Source: an uncultured Gemmiger sp.
GTDB taxonomy: Bacteria > Bacillota > Clostridia > Oscillospirales > Ruminococcaceae
Reading direction: 5' to 3'
Assembly: GCF_934561205.1 (NCBI RefSeq)
Contig: NZ_CAKTFU010000006.1
Location: 1 to 64,000 of the forward strand
DNA: 64,000 nucleotides
Under the pieces are notes generated by a model, which saw only the letters and a list, made by a program, of their open reading frames with translations, made no database searches and was not told where the DNA came from. The position numbers and the translations under genes were made by a program. Within the stretch, counting starts at the first letter, position 1. Each line of letters begins with the position of its first letter. Shown here one piece after another: positions 55,610 to 63,509 of this stretch.

Positions 55610-56608
55610 TCAGCGCTTGTCGTCGGACACGGCGCGGTTTTCGGTTTTGGGAGATTTATGCTCGGCTGCCTGCTCATACGCGCGGACGATCTGCTGTACC
55701 AGGCGGTGGCGCACGACGTCCTTTTCGGTCAGGCGCACCTGAGCGATGCCGTCCACATGGCGCAGCACCTCCAGGGCGTCGATCAGACCGCTGCGGGTCT
55801 TTTCGGGCAGGTCGATCTGGGTCACGTCGCCCGTCACGACCACCTTGCTGCCCACGCCCATGCGGGTCAGGAACATCTTCATCTGTTCCGGGGTGGTGTT
55901 CTGCGCCTCGTCCAGAATGATAAAGGCATCGTCCAGCGTGCGCCCGCGCATGTAGGCAAGGGGCGCGACCTCAATGGCCTGCTTTTCAAACAATTTCTGG
56001 AAGGTCTCGGCCCCCAGCAAATCAAACAGCCCATCGTACAAAGGGCGCAGATAAGGGTCTACCTTGTTTTGCAGATCGCCCGGCAGAAAGCCCAGCTTTT
56101 CGCCGGCTTCGACTGCGGGGCGGGTCAGGATAATGCGGCTGACATCCTTGGACTTGAACGCCTTGACCGCCATCGCTACGGCCAGATAGGTCTTGCCGGT
56201 GCCGGCAGGACCCACGCCGAAGGTGACGGCATTTTTGCGTATGGCGGCGAGATATTCTTTTTGCCCCAGCGTTTTGGGGTGGATGGGACGGCCCTTGGCG
56301 GTGACTGCCACAAAATCGTCGGTCAGCTCGCGCAGGCGGCTTTCCTCCCCGCCGCGGGCCAGGCTCATGCAGTAGCGCACGGTCTGCTCCTCCAGCGGGG
56401 TGTGGTTCTGCATCAGGGTGACCATACCGTCAATGGCGCGCACGGCAGCGGTCACGTCCTTATCCTCGCCGGAAAAACGCAGCTCGGAGCCGCGGCATAC
56501 GGCGGTGACGCGGAATTCTTTTTCCAGCATACGGATGTTGCGGTCGCCGCTGCCGAAAATGGCGGCGGCCAGTTCAATGCTGTCCAGTTCGATAGAGCGT
56601 TCTGCCAA
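55610..56608 (-). CDS. phoH: PhoH family protein
   Basis: A 332-aa ATPase of the PhoH family (RNA-associated NTPase). Walker A is GPAGTGKTYLAVAMA; TRPAVEAGEKLGFLPGDLQNKVDPYLRPLYD and DEAQNTTPEQMKMFLTRMG are hallmarks. The N-terminal KH-like segment is short. The start is TTG at 56608, since GGGAGG lies seven bases upstream inside a longer frame. An extended -10 (TGATATAAT, 56654-56659) gives it a promoter of its own. Confidence 0.94.
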   Translation of the reverse strand: MAERSIELDSIELAAAIFGSGDRNIRMLEKEFRVTAVCRGSELRFSGEDKDVTAAVRAIDGMVTLMQNHTPLEEQTVRYCMSLARGGEESRLRELTDDFVAVTAKGRPIHPKTLGQKEYLAAIRKNAVTFGVGPAGTGKTYLAVAMAVKAFKSKDVSRIILTRPAVEAGEKLGFLPGDLQNKVDPYLRPLYDGLFDLLGAETFQKLFEKQAIEVAPLAYMRGRTLDDAFIILDEAQNTTPEQMKMFLTRMGVGSKVVVTGDVTQIDLPEKTRSGLIDALEVLRHVDGIAQVRLTEKDVVRHRLVQQIVRAYEQAAEHKSPKTENRAVSDDKR

Positions 56609-56745
56609 AGAAAAATCCTCCCTATAATGTAGACTACACAATATCTCATTTAGATTATATCACAGTTATTGACAAAAGAAACTGTTAATTTTGCACAAAA
56701 TTTTTTCAACAGTTTTGACGCGGCAAACAGTGCGTTTCAGGGAAC

Positions 56746-57918
56746 TCAATCTTGCGCCGCCTGCGCAATGTCGGCGGTAAAAAGATAGCACACCTCGGCG
56801 CGGGCCGTGCCGTTTTGCACGGTGACGGTGCGCTGCTCCCGCAGAATTTCGGCATCGGGAAAGTCCGCCAGCAGGGCACGGCGGCAGTTCCGCAGGGCCA
56901 GTGCGCGGGCAGCGGCCTCGGACAGGGCTTGCGTCCGGGTCTGCCGCTGCCAAAAGGTTTCGCGCAAAAGATACCCCGGCAGGCAGATGCGCCCCATGCG
57001 CAGCGGCAGCCGGGCGGTGTCGGTGTCTCCTTCAAGCGGGGCGTCGTCCTGCAGCAGAAAGCGGCGGCCGAAAATGCACAGGGTAAGGCGCTGCGCCTGC
57101 CGCCCCGTAAGCTGTGCGGCCGTGACCTGCAAAGAGCACTGTGCGGCGTAGCTTTTCTGCACCTGCGCCACTACCCGCCCCGAAACCGGCTGGTGCACCT
57201 CACGCCCGCTGCGGTCAAGGCGTGTGCAGACGGCAAGGCGCTGGTTTTCGGCCACGAACTGCCCGGGCTTGACCTCGGCAAAGCCGCTTTGTACCTCGAC
57301 GGCAAGCACCTCCCCCGCTGCCTTGGCGCGCAGAAAGCGGGCATCGGGCGCGGGCTGCACACTTTGGTATCGGCCGGGCGTGCTCTCCACAAACAGGCAG
57401 CCGTTTACAAAATTCAGACTGACCCAGCCGAAGGTGCCGCTTTGCCGCAGCACGGTGTTTTGCGCCGCCTGCAGCAGCGGTTGGGTCATGCGGCAGCCCT
57501 CGGTGATATGCTGCTCTGCCAAAACGGTGCGCAGAGCAGCCGCGCAGTCCGGGGACATCGTACCGAAGTCAATGCACCACAAATAGCCGGAGAAAACACG
57601 CAGCAGCGCTAAAAACAAAACAACGCCGCAGAGGATGCCGGGCCGCTGCAGCAGCCGGGCAGCTGCCCTGCCGGGGCCTTTGCGCCGCACGATCTGCACG
57701 GCACAGGGCGCGGCCAGTGCCGAAAAGGCAGCCAGGTCCCGCCCCCACAGGTACAGCGTGCAGCCGGTTTCGCTGGGGACGATGCGCCGCAGGCGTATCC
57801 CCTGCCCCGCCGCCCGACTGAGCAGTGCGGCAACGTCGGTGCCGCTGCCGCCGATTTGCAGCTGCAAAAGGTCAAACCGTGCGGCTGTCAGCCTTGGGCC
57901 ATTTGTGCAAAAACTCAA
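56746..57918 (-). CDS. yqfD: sporulation protein YqfD
   Basis: A 390-aa membrane protein of the YqfD family, expressed in the mother cell during sporulation and of unclear role. One N-terminal-half helix (about 95-112) and a long external part are seen. The motif VKPGQFVAENQRLAV marks a lipoyl/HlyD-like hairpin. The start is TTG at 57918, nine bases after GGGGGAGG. It overlaps yqfC by 47 bases. Confidence 0.88.
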   Translation of the reverse strand: MSFCTNGPRLTAARFDLLQLQIGGSGTDVAALLSRAAGQGIRLRRIVPSETGCTLYLWGRDLAAFSALAAPCAVQIVRRKGPGRAAARLLQRPGILCGVVLFLALLRVFSGYLWCIDFGTMSPDCAAALRTVLAEQHITEGCRMTQPLLQAAQNTVLRQSGTFGWVSLNFVNGCLFVESTPGRYQSVQPAPDARFLRAKAAGEVLAVEVQSGFAEVKPGQFVAENQRLAVCTRLDRSGREVHQPVSGRVVAQVQKSYAAQCSLQVTAAQLTGRQAQRLTLCIFGRRFLLQDDAPLEGDTDTARLPLRMGRICLPGYLLRETFWQRQTRTQALSEAAARALALRNCRRALLADFPDAEILREQRTVTVQNGTARAEVCYLFTADIAQAAQD

Positions 57919-58186
57919 TGCGCGCCACCTCCCCCGCCAGCATCAGCCTTTTTCCCACAAGGGATTCTATTCGCAGGCGGCAGCCATAAAATGTTATCAG
58001 CACCCGTCCTGTATCCACGCAGATTTTTTCGGGCGTGAAGGTCAGTACGCGGCGGCAGCCGGACACCACGGCACGGCCGCCGCGCAGCTCGATTTCCGGC
58101 AGGGTGTAAAAGGCGGCGGGCGGCTGGGCAAACAGCGTCGGCGGCTGCGGGCGCGGGGACGCCTTGTGGGGTCTGCGGGGCTTCAA
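57872..58186 (-). CDS. yqfC: sporulation protein YqfC (YabP/YqfC family)
   Basis: A roughly 104-aa beta-rich protein. The core YTLPEIELRGGRAVVSGCRRVLTF and the later VLITFYGCRLRIESLVGKRLMLAGE are typical. In Bacillus it is SigE-dependent. GGGAGGG lies eight bases before a TTG at 58186; a TTG at 58207 opens the frame earlier but lacks a site. It pairs with yqfD. Confidence 0.86.
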   Translation of the reverse strand: MKPRRPHKASPRPQPPTLFAQPPAAFYTLPEIELRGGRAVVSGCRRVLTFTPEKICVDTGRVLITFYGCRLRIESLVGKRLMLAGEVARIEFLHKWPKADSRTV

Positions 58187-58242
58187 CAGGGCATCCCTCC
58201 CATTCAAATCATCATTCCAGTATACGCGGGGGAGGTTGGGAT

Positions 58243-59271
58243 ATGAACCCTTTGCTCAAACGTGGGTTTTGGCTGGCGGCGGCATCGGCGCTGCTGGCAG
58301 GAGTGCTGGTGCGTCCCGATGCGGCGGCGCAGGGTTTTGCGCAGGGGCTGCGGCTGTGTGTGGGCAGCGTGCTGCCGGCGCTGTTTCCCTGCTTTGCGGC
58401 GTGCAGCCTGATTTTGGCACAGCTTACGCCCCGGCAGTGCCGCGCCACCCTGCTGCCGCTGAGCTGGCTGGGCGGGTATGCGGTGTGCGCACAGTTGACA
58501 GCCCGTGCGTACCGCCGGGGAAATATCGATACCCGCCGTGCGGGGCTGCTGCTGTGTTTGGGGTGCGGCGCCGCGCCCGGTTTTGTTATCGGCTGTGTGG
58601 GCGGGCTGCTGCTGGGCAGCGCGCCTTTGGGGTGGGTGTTGTTCGGCGCACAGCTGGCGGGCAATGCCGTTTCGGCGTTGGTTTGCCGTCCGCTGCTGCC
58701 CCCGTCAGGCAGACGGCGGCCCTGCATGGCAGGGACGGCTGCGTCCGCCACCCTGCCGCAGGCGGTGGGCGATGCCGTCAACAGCTGCCTGTCGGTGTGC
58801 GGATGTGTGGTGCTTTTTTGCACGGTATCGCAGCTTTTGCAGGTGCTTTGCCCGCTGCCCGCCTTGTATGCGGCGGCACTTTCGGGTGCGTTGGAGGTCA
58901 GTGCGGGGTGCGCAAAATTTGCCGCTTTGGGCGGGGCTGTGTCGGTGTACGGCTGCAGCCTGTGCCTGAGTGCGCTCAGCGCGTCGGTGTGGCTGCAAGT
59001 AGCCGCACTCTTGCCGCGGGAAATATCCCTGCGTCCCCTTGCCCTCGCGCGTTGTGTACAGGCGGCGGTCAGCTTGGGCATTGTGCGCCTGGCGCTGGGG
59101 CTGCTGCCGGGGGTGGCGCCGGCGCTGGCGGGCGGTGCCAACCGGCTGGTGGTGACGGAGCGTCTGCCGCCCGATGCCTTGGTTACAGGCACATTGTTTT
59201 TGGCGGCGGTGCTTTACAAAGGATACAAAACCTTATATAATAACAAGTATAATTATGAAGTAAATCGGTGA
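58243..59271 (+). CDS. ylbJ: sporulation integral membrane protein YlbJ-like
   Basis: A 342-aa protein with eight or so hydrophobic helices and a nucleoside-recognition (Gate) type core. LRLCVGSVLPALFPCFAACSL and LLCLGCGAAPGFVIGCVGGLL are typical. In Bacillus YlbJ is a SigE-controlled protein needed for spore cortex. GGGGGAGG precedes the ATG. It diverges from the yqfCD operon. Confidence 0.85.
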   Translation: MNPLLKRGFWLAAASALLAGVLVRPDAAAQGFAQGLRLCVGSVLPALFPCFAACSLILAQLTPRQCRATLLPLSWLGGYAVCAQLTARAYRRGNIDTRRAGLLLCLGCGAAPGFVIGCVGGLLLGSAPLGWVLFGAQLAGNAVSALVCRPLLPPSGRRRPCMAGTAASATLPQAVGDAVNSCLSVCGCVVLFCTVSQLLQVLCPLPALYAAALSGALEVSAGCAKFAALGGAVSVYGCSLCLSALSASVWLQVAALLPREISLRPLALARCVQAAVSLGIVRLALGLLPGVAPALAGGANRLVVTERLPPDALVTGTLFLAAVLYKGYKTLYNNKYNYEVNR

Positions 59272-59275
59272 AGCT

Positions 59276-59497
59276 ATGTTCAAAAAAACGTATTATGGGG
59301 CCAACATCGCCCCGGCGTGTGCCTACTGCCTGCACGGCACCCCGGCGGCCGACCCAAAAATGATTTTGTGCAAAAACAAAGGCGTAGTATCGCCCTATTA
59401 TTGCTGCCGTAAGTTCAGCTATGACCCGCTGATGCGCGTGCCCCGCCGCCAGGTTTTGCCGAATCTGGACCCCAAAGATTTTTCGCTGGAGGATTGA
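59276..59497 (+). CDS. small Cys-rich protein of unknown function
   Basis: A 73-aa protein with five Cys in ACAYC, ILC and YCC patterns, plus a basic segment (FSYDPLMRVPRRQ). The four or five Cys could bind a metal. It starts four bases after ylbJ and ends three bases before the next gene, so it is surely part of the operon. The ribosome site is weak, suggesting coupling to ylbJ. Confidence 0.72.
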   Translation: MFKKTYYGANIAPACAYCLHGTPAADPKMILCKNKGVVSPYYCCRKFSYDPLMRVPRRQVLPNLDPKDFSLED

Positions 59498-59500
59498 CCG

Positions 59501-60352
59501 ATGCCCAAGGACAACAAAAAACAGCCCCTGCGCAGGGAGGCCCAACACCTGTGGAAGGAAAAACGCTCGGTAACGCTGGTGTATATTTTGCTGCGCACCT
59601 CGGTGGTGCTGGTAATGCTGGCGCAGATCTTCAACCGCAATTTTGAAAATGTGTTCCTTTGCGTTTTGACGCTGCTGCTGTTTATGATGCCCAGCGTTAT
59701 GAAGCGCAAGCTGGACGTTGAGTTGCCCAACACGCTGGAGATCATCATTTTGCTGTTTATCTATGCGGCGGAAATTCTGGGTGAAATCGGCGCGTATTAT
59801 GTCACCTTCCCCTACTGGGACACCGTGCTGCACACGCTGAACGGCTTTTTGTGCGCGGCGATCGGCTTTTCGCTGGTGGATATTCTGAACCGCAGCAGCA
59901 GCGAGCGGTTCAACCTGTCGCCGCTGTATATGGCGATCGTGGCGTTCTGCTTTTCGATGACGGTCGGCGTCATTTGGGAATTTTTTGAGTGTACGATGGA
60001 TCAGCTGTTCTTTTTGGATATGCAAAAGGACACGGTGGTCAGCGCCATCGGCAGCATTATGCTGGACGCCCCCGGCGGCAACCACCCGGTGGTGATCAAA
60101 AATATAACCGATGTCATCATCGTGCAGGCGGACGGCACCCGGACCGCGCTGGGCTTGGGCGGGTATCTGGATATTGGTCTGCTGGACACGATGGAGGATC
60201 TGTTCGTGAATTTTATCGGCGCGCTGACCTTCTCGATCATCGGGTATTTTTATGTGAAGAGCCGCGGCGAAAATAAATTTGCCAAGCGGTTCATCCCTGT
60301 GGTAAACCAGGAAGCCAAGCCCGCAGGCGAAGCCCCCACGCAGTCAGAATAA
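59501..60352 (+). CDS. YjdF/DUF2238-like membrane protein
   Basis: A 283-aa protein with about six helices. The motifs YWDTVLHTLNGFLCAAIGFSL and GVIWEFFE, and later DTMEDLFVNFIGAL, match the DUF2238 (YjdF) pattern of D..H, WE..E and D..D. A polar loop of about 60 residues follows the WEFFE motif. Cytoplasmic tails are charged. Function unknown. Confidence 0.78.
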   Translation: MPKDNKKQPLRREAQHLWKEKRSVTLVYILLRTSVVLVMLAQIFNRNFENVFLCVLTLLLFMMPSVMKRKLDVELPNTLEIIILLFIYAAEILGEIGAYYVTFPYWDTVLHTLNGFLCAAIGFSLVDILNRSSSERFNLSPLYMAIVAFCFSMTVGVIWEFFECTMDQLFFLDMQKDTVVSAIGSIMLDAPGGNHPVVIKNITDVIIVQADGTRTALGLGGYLDIGLLDTMEDLFVNFIGALTFSIIGYFYVKSRGENKFAKRFIPVVNQEAKPAGEAPTQSE

Positions 60353-60356
60353 AAAA

Positions 60357-60402
60357 GAAAACCCCGCGCGGTTCATTTTCGGAACCGCGCGGGGTTTTGT
60401 TT
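60357..60402 (+). terminator. terminator of the ylbJ operon
   Basis: A 16-base near-perfect stem AACCCCGCGCGGTTC-like with GAACCGCGCGGGGTT, then TTGTTTGT. It marks the left edge of the AT-rich island. Confidence 0.9.
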
Positions 60403-60435
60403 GTCTGAGTGTGATAAAAAAGATACCCTGTTCTT

Positions 60436-60631
60436 CTACTCTTTTGGCTTCAGAATTCTTGACACATCAGTAACTTGCCGTTTTTTATCCTTTATTCAGC
60501 CTTTCGATTTCTTATTGCTTTTGTGGAATTTCAATTTTCTGAAGTTCATGTGTCATTGGTTCTTGCCTCAAAAACCAATCTGCAATGTCATGTACATTCT
60601 CTATATCTACAACACGCCTTCTTACATAGTA
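60436..60631 (-). pseudogene. decayed coding remnant, Panacea (DUF4065)-like
   Basis: No intact gene lies in 60403-60681. On the minus strand an open stretch without a start (60631 to a stop at 60512) reads VHDIADWFLRQEPMTHELQK, very like the start of Panacea/DUF4065 antitoxins. A further piece after a frame change reads KDKKRQVTDVSRILKPKE and stops at 60436. Start loss, stop and frameshift suggest decay. The Panacea match is from memory of the family pattern. Confidence 0.42.
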
Positions 60632-60681
60632 TTATACTCTTTTCTATTAGAACTATAGGAAACAAACTATAAACTTTCCTA

Positions 60682-61296
60682 TTAATTTCTAAACACATTT
60701 ATATTTTTCGGGTTTTCGTATATAAAATCTTCAATAGCTTGTCCTTTGGGAATGGTCAATCCCAGATGCTTTGAGTAATCCCGATTTCGCTTTCTGGGTT
60801 CAATTACATCAAACATAAGCGCAGTAAAATTGCGTTCTTGTTTCCAAAGTACTGAAACATTACTATCATCAACAGATTTTAATGCAGTATTGTAAAAGTA
60901 TACTAAGAATTCCAAACAAATATCTCTATACCCCTGATATGCAGATGGCTTATCATGCCCAAAGTAATCCCCTTTGATAACATTGGGAAAATAAAATCTT
61001 CCGATTTCTGTCAGTGCAGATAGTCTGGAAAGCATTTCCGTTTTCTGTGACTGAAATTCATCAGAAAAGAATTCTTGACTTTCCATAGAATGGATAATCC
61101 GTATCATAATTTCTACCACAGAAGTATACCATTGCAAAAGCTCTTTTCTATAATTTTCTGTCAATTCATACTTTTTCGTACTTGTTACAATTTTATATAT
61201 TCCACCAATGACAGCAATAAGTACAGTTACTACAATTCCAATGATTGCGATTATCGAATCTGTGCCAAGAGAAAGGCTTACGATTTCATTTTTCAT
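60682..61296 (-). CDS. membrane-anchored protein of unknown function, coupled to the Bro-N gene
   Basis: A 204-aa protein. An N-terminal helix (about 13-37) anchors it; the rest is soluble, helical and rich in aromatic residues (RKELLQWYTSVVEIMIRI; FYFPNVIKGDYFG). It starts inside the end of the Bro-N/DinD-like gene (11-base overlap), with GGAG in the overlap. Codon use is AT-rich. I do not recognise the family. The layout (antirepressor-like gene plus helix-anchored effector) is typical of accessory defence or immunity modules. Confidence 0.78.
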   Translation of the reverse strand: MKNEIVSLSLGTDSIIAIIGIVVTVLIAVIGGIYKIVTSTKKYELTENYRKELLQWYTSVVEIMIRIIHSMESQEFFSDEFQSQKTEMLSRLSALTEIGRFYFPNVIKGDYFGHDKPSAYQGYRDICLEFLVYFYNTALKSVDDSNVSVLWKQERNFTALMFDVIEPRKRNRDYSKHLGLTIPKGQAIEDFIYENPKNINVFRN

Positions 61297-62188
61297 CTAG
61301 AATTTTCTCCGGATCCTGTAATAATGTCACATCTGTACTTGCTTCCAGCATCTCCGTCACAACATGATTCAACTCTGCTGCCCCCTTACTGGTAATTGCA
61401 GGCCGTCCCGTCTGCTGCTCAATCTGCTTCCGCGCTTCACCTGCAATCGAACCGCCACGGCGCGCCACATCGCGGTTTTGCTGTAAGCCTTCCGGCTGCT
61501 CAGTCTGGGAGATTTCTTTTGTGGACACTTCTGCCAGCATATTCAGCACCAATTCCAAGGTACTCATATTATCCCGCAGGCTTTCCTTTTTTAGCCCTTT
61601 CAGATTCTTATACTGCCGGGTACTCATACCACTCCACGCGCGGGTGATTTCGTCGGTCAAAACCGCATACTCCGCGTTTTTCTCGATGCCGCGGTCTTTC
61701 CATTCATCCGTCAGTTCCTTGCGGGCCGAAATTGCCTGCAAACGCTGATTGATCCATTCCCGCGTGTACCCTTTTCGCTCATAAGTGGAAACCAGTCGTT
61801 CCGCAATGCGTTCCGGGTCCAGTGTTTCCTCTATGCGCTCCCGCCCAACTTGTGCTAGCCACAATTTCATCGGTTCCGCCTTGGGGGATGGGATGGACTG
61901 GATGATGCGGAACAGCTGCTGTGTGTTGGCTACATCTGTTTTGTAGCGTTTTCCGTCCTTGGGGGATTTCAATTTCAGTTGGTTACAATCTGTTACCAAC
62001 TGACTGCCCTCGTCTTTCAGCCTCTTTTTGGTGACTTTCCAGTAGTTACGCGCCGTGTCATAGTCCTTTGCATCAGTCAGCACGGATACCACATCCACAA
62101 CAGAGAAATACCATTCCTCGTTTTCCTCGTCCCACGCGGTACGAATCGCCTGATCTTCAAAAAGCTGAAGCTGTTCGTTTTCATTCAT
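61286..62188 (-). CDS. Bro-N / DinD-like phage antirepressor-type protein
   Basis: A 300-aa DNA-binding-type protein. The Bro-N domain spans about residues 10-110 (EWYFSVVDVVSVLTDA, YWKVTKKRLKDEG). The DinD-like middle has SIPSPKAEPMKLWLAQVGRE and KGYTREWINQRLQ; the end has RRGGSIAGEARKQIE. It matches proteins called DinD or phage antirepressor. A promoter with a perfect palindrome at its -10 lies upstream, suggesting self-control. Its translation is coupled to the membrane protein gene. Confidence 0.87.
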   Translation of the reverse strand: MNENEQLQLFEDQAIRTAWDEENEEWYFSVVDVVSVLTDAKDYDTARNYWKVTKKRLKDEGSQLVTDCNQLKLKSPKDGKRYKTDVANTQQLFRIIQSIPSPKAEPMKLWLAQVGRERIEETLDPERIAERLVSTYERKGYTREWINQRLQAISARKELTDEWKDRGIEKNAEYAVLTDEITRAWSGMSTRQYKNLKGLKKESLRDNMSTLELVLNMLAEVSTKEISQTEQPEGLQQNRDVARRGGSIAGEARKQIEQQTGRPAITSKGAAELNHVVTEMLEASTDVTLLQDPEKILDEK

Positions 62189-62216
62189 TATAAAGTCACC
62201 CGCTTTCCAAGAGATT

Positions 62217-62230
62217 TCCTATTAATAGGA
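62217..62230. promoter_or_regulatory. perfect 14-base palindrome over the Bro-N promoter
   Basis: TCCTATTAATAGGA is its own reverse complement and overlaps the -10 box of the Bro-N promoter. It is a good operator candidate. The half TTTCCTATTAAT occurs again at the 3' end of the membrane gene (about 60674-60685). Confidence 0.6.
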
Positions 62231-62255
62231 TAGCAAATTTCACACGGATTAGCAA
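62227..62255 (-). promoter_or_regulatory. promoter of the Bro-N operon
   Basis: TTGCTA (62250-62255) and TATCCT (62227-62232) on the minus strand, spacer 17. A second TTGCTA lies at 62231-62236. Confidence 0.58.
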
Positions 62256-62292
62256 GAAAAACTCTCCATGTTTTTAACTCAAACCAAGCATC

Positions 62293-63201
62293 TTACATTT
62301 TATGTTTCCGTCTTTGTACATCTTCAAATATTTCTTTTGATACAATCGGCTCATGCGCATTTTCCACCAGAAACATACTCTGCTCACCACAATTTTTCTT
62401 TTGTTTTCCGGTCAGAAAATCCGGGGTGCAGGTCTTTTGCAGTAAAAGGTTTCCCATATATTTTTCATTGCTCAGCATACGGTCTATTGTGGATGTACTC
62501 CACTCGGATTTTCCGGTGACAGTCTTTATGCCATTTTCCTCCAGATACCGTTTAATCTTGCGCACACCATAACCCGCCAAATACAACGAGAATATCTTCC
62601 GTACAATTTCAGCCTCTTCCGGTACAACTACCAGTCTACCGCCTTTATCCTTAGTATAGCCTAAAAAGCGGGCATGGTTTAACACAGCTTTGCCACTGCG
62701 CATACGTTGGCGAATGCCAAACTTGATGTTCTCACTTTTCGCGGCACTTTCTTCCTGTGCTGCCGCAAGTAAAATGGATAGCAACGCTTCGTTGACTTCC
62801 ATTGTATTGATTTGTTCTACATCGGATAACATTGCAACATTCATTTTTTTCAGTCTCCTTATCGTGGATAATGTTTCTACTGTATTTCTTCCGAACCGAC
62901 TTAATGACTTAACCAGAATCAAGTCAAATCTGTGTTTTTGGGCATCATTTAGCATTTCAATATAGCCATCACGCCCTTCTCTCCGTGTTCCTGACCCAAC
63001 ATCCTTATAAATTTTATAAAGTTTCCAATCAGCATTTTCGCTTACCAATTTTTCAAAATATAGTTCCTGCATTTCAAGGCTTCGCAACTGCTCCGGCGTA
63101 TTTTTGCTGACTCTGCAATATACAGCCACTTTTAGAATTTTGTGCTTAGTTTTCTTGCTGCCTTCAATCCTTGGTAAAATTATGTGTATCTTTTTCTTCA
63201 A
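62293..63201 (-). CDS. serine recombinase, short or truncated form
   Basis: A 302-aa member of the large serine recombinases. The resolvase domain has the nucleophile Ser32 in YCRVSKN and SLSRFGRNTVETL. The recombinase domain has RRIFSLYLAGYGVRKIKRYLEENGI-like sequence and TIDRMLSNEKYMGNLL. The usual zinc ribbon and coiled coil (full length about 450-550 aa) are missing; it stops just after EDVQRRKHKM. TTG at 63201 is the start, with GGGGGA upstream inside a hairpin. It may be a remnant or part of a multi-subunit set. Confidence 0.88.
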   Translation of the reverse strand: MKKKIHIILPRIEGSKKTKHKILKVAVYCRVSKNTPEQLRSLEMQELYFEKLVSENADWKLYKIYKDVGSGTRREGRDGYIEMLNDAQKHRFDLILVKSLSRFGRNTVETLSTIRRLKKMNVAMLSDVEQINTMEVNEALLSILLAAAQEESAAKSENIKFGIRQRMRSGKAVLNHARFLGYTKDKGGRLVVVPEEAEIVRKIFSLYLAGYGVRKIKRYLEENGIKTVTGKSEWSTSTIDRMLSNEKYMGNLLLQKTCTPDFLTGKQKKNCGEQSMFLVENAHEPIVSKEIFEDVQRRKHKM

Positions 63202-63206
63202 AAAAA

Positions 63207-63236
63207 TTCCCCCATGTTAACTATAACATGGGGGAA
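63207..63236 (-). promoter_or_regulatory. 13-base perfect hairpin over the recombinase ribosome site
   Basis: TTCCCCCATGTTA (63207-63219) is the exact reverse complement of TAACATGGGGGAA (63224-63236), loop ACTA. On the minus strand the second arm holds the GGGGGA ribosome site and is followed by seven T residues. It can act as a terminator or as a translation block for the recombinase. Confidence 0.68.
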
Positions 63237-63257
63237 AGCACTGTACAAAGCAAAAAA

Positions 63258-63296
63258 TAAAAGCTACATTCAAAGTAAATTTGAATGTAGCTTTTA
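63258..63296 (-). terminator. terminator of tRNA-Thr
   Basis: Stem AGCTACATTCAAA / TTTGAATGTAGCT; on the minus strand TTTTATTTTTTGC follows. It lies a few bases after the tRNA. Confidence 0.85.
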
Positions 63297-63299
63297 ACA

Positions 63300-63375
63300 T
63301 GGAGCTGGTGGCCGGACTTGAACCGGCGACCTGCTGATTACGAATCAGCTGCTCTACCGACTGAGCCACACCAGC
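63300..63375 (-). tRNA. tRNA-Thr (CGU)
   Basis: A 76-base tRNA with acceptor GCTGGTG/CACCAGC, anticodon CGT in loop TTCGTAA, and encoded CCA. It borders the AT-rich recombinase island. Confidence 0.95.
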
Positions 63376-63392
63376 AAAGGGATAACACTATC

Positions 63393-63420
63393 ATTATACA
63401 GATTTTTAAGGCTAAGTCAA
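63393..63420 (-). promoter_or_regulatory. tRNA-Thr promoter
   Basis: TTGACT (63415-63420) and TATAAT (63393-63398) on the minus strand, spacer 16. Confidence 0.8.
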
Positions 63421-63450
63421 GCCCTTTGTGGCAAAAATCTCGGCGGGAAC

Positions 63451-63480
63451 TCGACAACCGGCGTATCTGCGTGGTATAAT
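63451..63480 (+). promoter_or_regulatory. promoter of the rhomboid gene
   Basis: TCGACA (63451-63456) and TATAAT (63475-63480), spacer 18, with TGG before the -10 (extended -10). Confidence 0.6.
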
Positions 63481-63509
63481 AGCAAAAAATGCAAAAGGAG
63501 CTGTTGTCC

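Noticed and set aside
60401..60658. An 85-codon plus-strand frame at the island edge
   Set aside because: It starts inside the terminator loop region, has no ribosome site, and is opposite the Panacea-like remnant. Phe/Leu-rich composition follows AT content.
60403..63300. A classical tRNA-integrated island with att duplication at tRNA-Thr
   Set aside because: I found no direct copy of the tRNA-Thr 3' end at the left edge, so tRNA-site integration is not supported although the tRNA is adjacent.
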